57,345 nucleotides of DNA, taken from the NCBI RefSeq assembly GCF_024436035.1, contig NZ_JANFNG010000038.1:1-57345 (forward strand), in the 5' to 3' direction. The notes under the pieces are model-generated. The model had not been told where the DNA came from, did no database searches, and was given only the letters and a program-made list of their open reading frames with translations. The position numbers were made by a program, and so were the translations under genes. Below are positions 51,831 to 57,345 of this stretch, one piece after another; positions within the stretch are counted from its first letter, which is position 1, and each line of letters starts with the position of its first letter. Source of the DNA: Streptomyces humicola (GTDB lineage: Bacteria > Actinomycetota > Actinomycetes > Streptomycetales > Streptomycetaceae).

Positions 51831-52004
51831 GGCTGATGGACGCGGACTGTTCTACGGGTCTTCCGGGCTTGCACGTTCGACACGCTCCTTCGGCTCCTTC
51901 GACCGGAACGGCCGCAGCCGCCCGGCATCAACCCTCTTTACTGTATGGAATCGGGCGATTGCGGACGCGCTTCACGGCTGCGTCATCCGGCTGAAACGTA
52001 ACGG

Positions 52005-52025
52005 TTGCAAGCGCTGCGCTTGCAA
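52005..52025. promoter_or_regulatory. Perfect 21-bp palindrome upstream of the HTH gene
   Basis: Arms TTGCAAGCGC and GCGCTTGCAA surround a single T, 10+1+10. It ends 29 nt before the start of the HTH gene (52055) and overlaps a plausible -35/-10 region (TAGTTA follows). Likely an operator, perhaps for the HTH protein itself. Confidence 0.75.
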
Positions 52026-52054
52026 TAGTTAGCACGGCGTGGCACCGTCGAGGC

Positions 52055-52438
52055 ATGGCTTCACTGAACGTCGGCAACCTCGGCGAGTATCTGCGTGAGC
52101 AGCGGCGGAACGCGCAACTGTCGCTGCGCCAGCTCGCCGAGGCGGCCGGGGTGTCGAACCCGTACCTCAGCCAGATCGAGCGCGGGCTGCGCAAGCCCAG
52201 CGCCGAGATCCTGCAGCAGATCGCCAAGGCGCTGAGGATCTCCGCCGAGACCCTCTACGTCCAGGCGGGAATCCTCGACGAGCGCGACCGGGACAGCGCC
52301 CCCGTGCACACCGCGATCCTGACGGACCCGACGATCAACGAGAAGCAAAAGCAGGTGCTCCTGCAGATCTACGAGTCGTTCCGCAGGGAGAACGGCGTCG
52401 CGGCGCACGATGGCAGCGCGGCCGCCGACGCCCCCTGA
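52055..52438 (+). CDS. XRE-family HTH regulator
   Basis: 127 aa. The HTH is complete: LGEYLREQRRNAQLSLRQLAEAAGVSNPYLSQIERGLRKPSAEILQQIAKALRIS. The remainder is short, with ILTDPTINEKQKQVLLQIYESFRRENG as a helical C-terminus. A perfect palindrome lies upstream. It precedes an HbhA-like gene by 79 nt, rightward, and orthologous pairs of this kind are common in streptomycetes. Ligand unknown. Confidence 0.9.
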   Translation: MASLNVGNLGEYLREQRRNAQLSLRQLAEAAGVSNPYLSQIERGLRKPSAEILQQIAKALRISAETLYVQAGILDERDRDSAPVHTAILTDPTINEKQKQVLLQIYESFRRENGVAAHDGSAAADAP

Positions 52439-52517
52439 CGAGCAGCCCGCACACCTGGCACAGCACTCATACGGCACAGCACTCATACGGCACGACCCAT
52501 CGGGAGGAAAGACCCTC

Positions 52518-53054
52518 ATGCCCATCACTGACAACGTCCGCAAGGTCCTCGCCGACGCCACCCCCCTCTACGCGGTGGCCGGCACCGTCGACCTCGCGGC
52601 CGAGAAGCTCCGCGAAGTGCAGCCGCTGATCGAGAGGGTCCGTGAGCAGGCCCCGGAGCGGTTCGAGAAGATCCGTGCCACCGACCCGAAGGAGGTGCAG
52701 GAGAACGTCACCAAGCAGGCGAAGGACGTCCAGGCCAGGCTGACCGAGGCGTTCGGCGGTGTCGAGGTCGACCTGAAGAAGCTGCGTGACAGCGCCCAGG
52801 AGTTCGCGCTCCAGCAGGTCGGGCGTGCCGCGGAGTACGCGGTCAAGGCGGGCGAGACCTACAACGGGCTCGTCGACCGTGGCCGTGGCGCGGTCAAGAC
52901 CTGGCGCGGCGAGGCGTCCGACGAGGCTTCCGAGATCGCAATCGCGATCAAGCCGGCGGAGGACAAGCCCGCGGAGGCGAAGCTTGCCGCCAAGAAGACG
53001 GCGGCGAAGAAGACCACGGCGAAGAAGACCACTCCCGCCAAGCCCGCCGAGTGA
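52518..53054 (+). CDS. HbhA-like lysine/alanine-rich protein
   Basis: 178 aa. A helical coiled-coil body (TVDLAAEKLREVQPLIERVREQAPERFEKI and DLKKLRDSAQEFALQQV) ends in KKTAAKKTTAKKTTPAKPAE, a Lys-Ala-Pro tail like that of mycobacterial heparin-binding hemagglutinin and histone H1-like proteins. It has no signal peptide. GGGAGG lies 9 nt before the ATG. Polyanion or nucleic-acid binding is likely; surface location cannot be decided. Terminator follows. Confidence 0.85.
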   Translation: MPITDNVRKVLADATPLYAVAGTVDLAAEKLREVQPLIERVREQAPERFEKIRATDPKEVQENVTKQAKDVQARLTEAFGGVEVDLKKLRDSAQEFALQQVGRAAEYAVKAGETYNGLVDRGRGAVKTWRGEASDEASEIAIAIKPAEDKPAEAKLAAKKTAAKKTTAKKTTPAKPAE

Positions 53055-53096
53055 GACGGGACTGACGGGACCGTCGAGACGGAACGGATGTGACAG

Positions 53097-53125
53097 GAGC
53101 CGGGCACGGATCGCGTGCCCGGCTC
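53097..53125 (+). terminator. Terminator after the HbhA-like gene
   Basis: A 12-bp perfect stem (53097-53108 with 53114-53125) has a 5-nt loop GATCG, 43 nt after the stop codon, with GTTCT following. Confidence 0.75.
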
Positions 53126-53182
53126 GTTCTCCGGGTACGGTGGCCATCAAGGGATCGCCGGAGTGACAAGGCGGTGGATGGC

Positions 53183-53518
53183 GTGTTGGTACAGGGCTTC
53201 TACAGCGTGCTGAGCTTCATCTCCTGGGCGCTGTTCGCGTTCGCGCTGTTCGCGATCGTCGATGCGGCGTTCCGGCGGGAGGATGCTTTCCGTGCGGCGG
53301 ACAAGCACACCAAGCCGTTCTGGCTGATCGTGCTCGTCGTCTCGGCCGCCGTGATCTGGCTGCTGCCGCTGCTGTCGATACTGCCGATCATCGGCGTGAT
53401 CGCCACCGCCGTGTACGTGGTGGATGTGCGGCCCGCCCTCAAGCATGTGACCGGCGGGCGCGGCGGCCGCTACCGGGGATCCAGCAGCGACGGGCCGTAC
53501 GGGCCGTTCCGCGGTTGA
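53183..53518 (+). CDS. DUF2516 membrane protein
   Basis: 111 aa with three membrane helices (about 7-27, 45-65 and 66-82), and a Gly/Arg-rich basic tail ending SSSDGPYGPFRG. DUF2516 proteins are small actinobacterial membrane proteins of unknown function. The start is uncertain: GTG 53183 is preferred; a GTG at 53174 adds three residues. It stands between the terminator and the convergent PP2C gene. Confidence 0.85.
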   Translation: MLVQGFYSVLSFISWALFAFALFAIVDAAFRREDAFRAADKHTKPFWLIVLVVSAAVIWLLPLLSILPIIGVIATAVYVVDVRPALKHVTGGRGGRYRGSSSDGPYGPFRG

Positions 53519-53552
53519 CCGGCTGGGCCGGCCGCGGCGCCCTCGGGCACTC

Positions 53553-54974
53553 TCAGCCGTGGTCGAGGAGGACGACGGCCACGTCGTCAGCGAGTTCGCC
53601 GCCGTTGAGGGCTCTCGCCTCGGTTACCGCGGCGTCCAGCAGCTCCTCGCCGCTGAGCCCGTCCCTCAGGCCGCGGTCGACCAGGCCGATCATGCCCTCT
53701 TGGCCGAGCCGCGCCGTGCCCTTGCCGATCCGGCCCTCGATCAGCCCGTCGGTGTAGAGCAGCAGGCTCCAGGCGTCGCCGAGCTCGACGTCGACCCTGT
53801 TCCACATCGCTTGAGGCAACAGTCCGAGCGCAGGCCCGCCCTGCTCGTACGGCAACAGTTCGGCCGGGCAGCCGCGGCGGGCGAGCAGCGGGGAGGGGTG
53901 GCCGGCGAGCGACACGCCCGCTCGCCGTCCGTCGGGGGCGATGTCCACGGTGCACAGCGTCGCGAAGATCTCGTCGTCCGGCCGCTCGCATTCCAGCACT
54001 TGCTGCAGCGTCTGCAGGATCGTGTCGCCGCTGAGCCCCGCGAACGTCAGCGCCCGCCAGGCGATCCGCAGCTCCACGCCGAGCGCAGCCTCGTCCGGAC
54101 CGTGGCCGCAGACGTCGCCGATCATCGCGTGCACCGTCCCGTCCGGGGTGCGTACGACGTCGTAGAAGTCGCCGCCCAGGAGGGCGCGGCTGCGGCCGGG
54201 GCGGTAGCGTGCGGCGAACCGCAGCCGCTCGGCGCCGTCGAGCAACGGCGTCGGCAACAGCCCGCGCTCCAGCCGGGCGTTTTCCTCGGCGCGCAGCCGG
54301 GACTCGGTGAGCTGTCGCTGGGCGAGGTCGGCGCGCTTGCGTTCGACGGCATAGCGCATGGCGCGGTTGAGCAGCGACGCTTCGATCTCGTCGCGGAAGA
54401 GGTAGTCCTGCGCACCGACGCGCACCGCCTCGGCGGCAAGCCCCGCGTCGGTCTTGCCCGAGGCGAGCGCGAGCACGGCGGTGGTGGGCGCCATCCGCAG
54501 GACCTGACGCAGCACGTCGAGCCCCTCGGCATGCGGCGCGCCGAGTTCGAGGTCGAGCAGGATGCAGCTCACGTCGTCGGTGAGGAGCCGCTCGGCCTCG
54601 GTGAGATTGCGGGCGTGACGGATGCGGGCCCGGTTGCCGGCGGCGTCGAGCAGATCGGGGACGGCGAAGGCGCTGGCCGGGTCCTCGCCTATGACCAGCA
54701 GGGTGAACGGCGGCGCAGCGGCGGCCGCAGCGGCCGGATCCGGCTCCGGCGGCCCTGCCACGTCCGGCTTCCCCACCGGCTGCGGCTCCGGCACAGGCGC
54801 GGGTTCCGCGATCCGCTGCCGCGGCAGCGCAGCGGCTTGCGACCCTGCGCCCGGCTGCGCGGGCAGCACTGAGGACGGCCCAACGGGCCGCTGCTCTTCC
54901 CCGGGCTGCTGGTCGGACAGCCCAGTCGGGCGCGGATCTTGTGCCCGGTCGGTTCGCCGGCCGGTCGCGGACAT
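53553..54974 (-). CDS. PP2C-family (RsbU/SpoIIE-like) phosphatase with receiver domain
   Basis: 473 aa. A Pro/Ala-rich N-terminus (about 90 aa) precedes a receiver-like domain (LLVIGEDPASAFAVPDLL, CILLDLELG with the acceptor Asp) and a PP2C phosphatase domain with metal-binding GGDFYDVV and GDVCGHG. Such proteins dephosphorylate anti-anti-sigma factors in response to a two-component signal. No sigma or anti-sigma gene is adjacent. It converges with the DUF2516 gene across 34 nt. Confidence 0.9.
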   Translation of the reverse strand: MSATGRRTDRAQDPRPTGLSDQQPGEEQRPVGPSSVLPAQPGAGSQAAALPRQRIAEPAPVPEPQPVGKPDVAGPPEPDPAAAAAAAPPFTLLVIGEDPASAFAVPDLLDAAGNRARIRHARNLTEAERLLTDDVSCILLDLELGAPHAEGLDVLRQVLRMAPTTAVLALASGKTDAGLAAEAVRVGAQDYLFRDEIEASLLNRAMRYAVERKRADLAQRQLTESRLRAEENARLERGLLPTPLLDGAERLRFAARYRPGRSRALLGGDFYDVVRTPDGTVHAMIGDVCGHGPDEAALGVELRIAWRALTFAGLSGDTILQTLQQVLECERPDDEIFATLCTVDIAPDGRRAGVSLAGHPSPLLARRGCPAELLPYEQGGPALGLLPQAMWNRVDVELGDAWSLLLYTDGLIEGRIGKGTARLGQEGMIGLVDRGLRDGLSGEELLDAAVTEARALNGGELADDVAVVLLDHG

Positions 54975-55222
54975 GACGTCATTCCTTCCCTCCCCCGAGG
55001 GTCTGGCGGCCGCGGTTGGCCGGGCCGCCGGGCGTCCGGGGCCGGATCACCGCCATATGCGGAAGATCCGGTACCGGGTACCGCCAGGCGACGATAGCGG
55101 CAGGAGGACGCCAGGGGGAGTGCGGACAGCCAAACCGTCAGCGGCATATTCGCTCGTGGGGAGGGGAATTTAGCCCGCCGGGGGATGATCCGGGCATGAC
55201 CAATGTCACGCAGTGCCGGACG
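54975..55222 (-). promoter_or_regulatory. Intergenic region upstream of the PP2C gene
   Basis: 248 nt between the PP2C start and the NlpC/P60 stop, presumably holding the leftward PP2C promoter. It contains two GGTACC copies (55070-55082). No clear -10/-35 or operator was recognised. Confidence 0.4.
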
Positions 55223-56269
55223 TCATCCGGGCCGGACGGCTCCGAGGATCGGCATCGAGCCCGCCCCGGCGATGTCGATCATGTGCCCCGGGCGAGGTGC
55301 CTGGATGACCGCGCCGCCGCCGATGTAGAGGGCGACATGGCTCGCATCCGAGTAGTAGACGATCAGATCGCCGGGCCGCAGCTCGTCGAGCGGCACATGC
55401 GGCAGCTGCGCCCACTGCTCCTGCGAGGTGCGCGGGATCATCACCCCGGCCGCCGCCCACGCCATCTCCGTCAGCCCCGAGCAGTCGTACGCGGACGGCC
55501 CCTGAGCGCCCCAGGCGTACGGCTTGCCGATCTGCGCGGTGGCGAAGCGCACCGCCCGCGCCCCCGGCGCATCGGCTGTGCCCGACGTCGCGCCGAGCCG
55601 CGAACCGGTACTGCTGCTCAGCCACGACATCTGCGACCGATAGGCGGCTTCGTCGTCCATCTGCTGCAACTGCGCGCGCTGCTGCGACTCCAGGGAGCCG
55701 AGCAGCGCCTTCGCCCGCGCCAGCCGCGCCTCGATCGTCGTCTTGGCGGCGGCCTGCTTGCCCTGCTCAGCGACGAGGTTCCCCCACCCGGCGGTCGCCG
55801 CGTTCGCGTACTCCTCCAGCTCGTTCTCGGTGGTACGCAGCTGCGCGAGCGCGGTGACGACCGCCTGCTGGCTGTTTGTGATCACTCCGGCGTCGTCGAG
55901 GAACGACTGCGGGTCGGGGGAGAGCAGCAACTGCGCGGCGAGCGGAAGCGCGGCGCTCCCGCTCTGGTACTGGGCGCGCGTGAGCGCGCCTGCCCGCTCG
56001 GTGAGCGCGTCCAGCTGGGCCTGCGTGGCCACGACGGCGCGGGCGAGGGTCACCAGATCCTTCTGCTGCTGGTCGACCTGCTGGGTCGCCGCGTCGTACG
56101 CGCCCGTGGCCGCCTCCGCCTGGCGGTAGAGGCCGTCCACCTCGGCCCGCACCTGCTCCAGCGTCCGCGGACCGGCGGCCTGCGCCTCGCCCGGCGTGGC
56201 CAGCGGTCCCGCCGCACACACCAGCACCGTCAAGGCCGCCGCCGCGCCCCGTATCCGCCCCGTCCTCAT
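55223..56269 (-). CDS. Secreted NlpC/P60 peptidoglycan hydrolase with coiled coil
   Basis: 348 aa. Signal peptide (about 1-32), then a long coiled coil (about 35-215, rich in Gln/Ala), then an NlpC/P60 domain with Cys in YDCSGLTE and His in SHVALYIGG. The design resembles RipA/CwlO-type DL-endopeptidases needed for cell separation and growth. ATG at 56269 gives MRTGRIRGAAAALTVL. It stands alone with an 85-nt gap to the methyltransferase. Confidence 0.92.
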   Translation of the reverse strand: MRTGRIRGAAAALTVLVCAAGPLATPGEAQAAGPRTLEQVRAEVDGLYRQAEAATGAYDAATQQVDQQQKDLVTLARAVVATQAQLDALTERAGALTRAQYQSGSAALPLAAQLLLSPDPQSFLDDAGVITNSQQAVVTALAQLRTTENELEEYANAATAGWGNLVAEQGKQAAAKTTIEARLARAKALLGSLESQQRAQLQQMDDEAAYRSQMSWLSSSTGSRLGATSGTADAPGARAVRFATAQIGKPYAWGAQGPSAYDCSGLTEMAWAAAGVMIPRTSQEQWAQLPHVPLDELRPGDLIVYYSDASHVALYIGGGAVIQAPRPGHMIDIAGAGSMPILGAVRPG

Positions 56270-56354
56270 ACGGCCACCCCCGTAATCTGACGCACCGTCA
56301 CTTAAGCGCGCATGGTGCCACGCGGCGCCGCAACAGGACAGAGCGAAAGGGAAA

Positions 56355-57161
56355 TCAGGCGTGCACCGGGGCGAGGGCGTCCCACGCGACAGTGACCTCG
56401 CCCTGACGCCAGCGGGCCGGCCCGTCGGCGACGGGCCACCCGCCTGCGCGCAGCGCACCGACCGCCCGGATCCAACGCTGCCGCGCACCCAACGACGCGA
56501 ACGGCGCGGCCGCCGCCCAGGCGCGGTCGAACTCCGTGAGGAAGGCGTGCACCGCCTCACCCGGCACGTTCCGGTGGATCAGCGCCTTGGGGAGCCGCTC
56601 GGCCAGGTCGGACGGCCGGTCGAGCGACCCGAGCCGGGCCGCGAAGGTGACCGTGCGCGGGCCCTCCGGCCCTATCGCCACCCACACGTGCCGCCGCCCT
56701 ATCTCGTCGCACGTTCCCTCGACGAGCAGCCCGCCCGGCGCGAGGCGGGCCCGCAGACGGTCCCATACGGTGGCGACCTCGGCCTCCGCGTACTGCCGCA
56801 GCACGTTGGCGGCGCGTATCAGCACGGGACGCCGACCGCCCGGCACCGGGACCTCGAAACCGCCGTGCACGAAGGCGAGCCCGTCGCGAACGTACGGGAC
56901 AGCGGCCGCGACCCGCGCGGGGTCTATCTCGACACCCACGACCTCGGTATCGGGGCGGATGGCGCGCAGGCGCGCCAGCAGTTCCACGGCGGTCCACGGG
57001 GCGGCGCCGTAACCGAGATCGACGGCTACGGGCGCGGCGGCGCGCCGCAGGGCCGCGGCGTGGGTCGCCGTGATCCAGCGGTCCATGCGGCGCAGGCGGT
57101 TCGGATTCGTCGTGCCGCGGGTTGCGGCCCCGACGGGCCGCAACCCGGAGCATTTCGGCAT
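56355..57161 (-). CDS. Class I SAM-dependent methyltransferase
   Basis: 268 aa. Motif I reads VAVDLGYGAAPWT and the acidic motif II is VVGVEIDPARV, followed by GGLLVEGTCDEIGRRHVW. The N-terminus (RGTTNPNRLRRMDRWI) is distinctive of an actinobacterial family of unknown substrate. No partner gene is adjacent. The ATG at 57161 is taken as start. Confidence 0.88.
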   Translation of the reverse strand: MPKCSGLRPVGAATRGTTNPNRLRRMDRWITATHAAALRRAAAPVAVDLGYGAAPWTAVELLARLRAIRPDTEVVGVEIDPARVAAAVPYVRDGLAFVHGGFEVPVPGGRRPVLIRAANVLRQYAEAEVATVWDRLRARLAPGGLLVEGTCDEIGRRHVWVAIGPEGPRTVTFAARLGSLDRPSDLAERLPKALIHRNVPGEAVHAFLTEFDRAWAAAAPFASLGARQRWIRAVGALRAGGWPVADGPARWRQGEVTVAWDALAPVHA

Positions 57162-57345
57162 GCGGCCTATTGTCCACGGTGGGTGACGCTGCGCTGGGCG
57201 CGGTTCGCGTGCTCCCGCGGTTGCGGCTTGCGTAGGTGTTTTTCCCGCCGCCCGCCCGTTGCCGTGACGCTGCGCTGGCGCTGGGCCTTCGGGGGTCGGT
57301 TTGCCCGTTCCCCGCGGTTGCGGCTGGGGTGGGGTGTTTTTCCCG
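57162..57345. repeat. Intergenic repeat at the right edge
   Basis: The sequence gacgctgcgctgg ... gttgcggctt/g ... gtgtttttcccg occurs twice (about 57184-57249 and 57265-57345), with a middle that differs. GTTTTTCCCG ends each copy. Such GTTTTTCCC runs are common between streptomycete genes. The window ends inside the second copy. Confidence 0.65.

Noticed and set aside
57165-57176. DnaA-box-like TTGTCCACG
   Set aside because: Single copy with a mismatch; no cluster or AT-rich unwinding region, so not an origin.
1-57345. tRNA, rRNA, CRISPR arrays, insertion sequences, integrase
   Set aside because: Scanned for cloverleaf CCA-end patterns, direct-repeat arrays with spacers, DDE transposase and tyrosine/serine recombinase motifs; none seen.

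Overview
The window is high-GC actinobacterial chromosome, almost certainly from Streptomycetaceae (Streptomyces or a close relative). It has GTG and occasional TTG starts, third-position GC bias, many ATGA/GTGA overlaps, and lineage-typical genes: glnR, nur, mshD, rsiG, an orphan XRE-DUF397 pair, DUF1876, DUF2516 and DUF3099. No tRNA, rRNA, CRISPR array, insertion sequence or integrase was seen, so most of it reads as stable core chromosome with small accessory or decaying patches.

Layout. (1) 1-8.4 kb: a leftward block encoding a stripped-down type IV secretion-like machine (VirB2-like small membrane protein, VirB8/TcpC-like, VirB6/TrbL-like, an SCO6880-family protein, a VirB4-like ATPase and a VirD4-like coupling protein), ended by an 18-bp terminator hairpin. 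A divergent lytic transglycosylase-NlpC/P60 gene lies beside it. No relaxase or integrase is visible. (2) 8.6-11.6 kb: a PAP2-fold protein that has lost its catalytic histidines, a Tat-exported bicovalent flavoprotein, and two small conserved genes. (3) 11.6-22.3 kb: phosphate and polyphosphate functions: csoR with a perfect operator, a DUF47-Pit transporter pair, pstSCAB with a clear PHO box, a NUDIX hydrolase, a CHAD protein and ppk. (4) 22.5-27.9 kb: mshD; two paralogous, very basic 45- and 48-residue peptides flanking an ABC exporter; a DUF6247/RelE-like pair whose toxin start is frameshifted; and remnants of a methyltransferase and a VOC protein. (5) 27.9-33.5 kb: a secretion-stress-type two-component system with HtrA, then lacI and glnR. 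(6) 33.7-41.8 kb: small housekeeping and sulfur genes, including a cysteine-rich leader peptide ahead of a rhodanese and DUF1416, then the nitrobindin-like protein, nur, ygfZ and dtd. (7) 42-47.6 kb: rsiG (c-di-GMP-responsive anti-sigma-WhiG), asparaginase, Eis-type acetyltransferase, NmrA-type reductase, DapA-like protein and a hydrolase. (8) 47.7-57.3 kb: a second NmrA-type reductase, XRE/DUF397, a second pstS, an HTH gene behind a perfect palindrome, an HbhA-like lysine-rich protein, a PP2C phosphatase with a receiver domain, an NlpC/P60 hydrolase and a methyltransferase, ending in an intergenic repeat.

How it works together. Phosphate supply (Pit, Pst, two PstS), polyphosphate storage (Ppk, CHAD) and nitrogen control (GlnR) sit together, as is usual in streptomycetes. 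Envelope maintenance is a second theme (HtrA with its two-component system, two NlpC/P60 hydrolases, the T4SS-like block). The best candidate for something undescribed is the pair of Arg-rich peptides around the ABC exporter. Each has a strong ribosome binding site and its own terminator, and both share an upstream dyad and a downstream promoter-like block at exactly the same 52-nt spacing. All functional names come from reading the sequence and recalling protein families; no searches were run.
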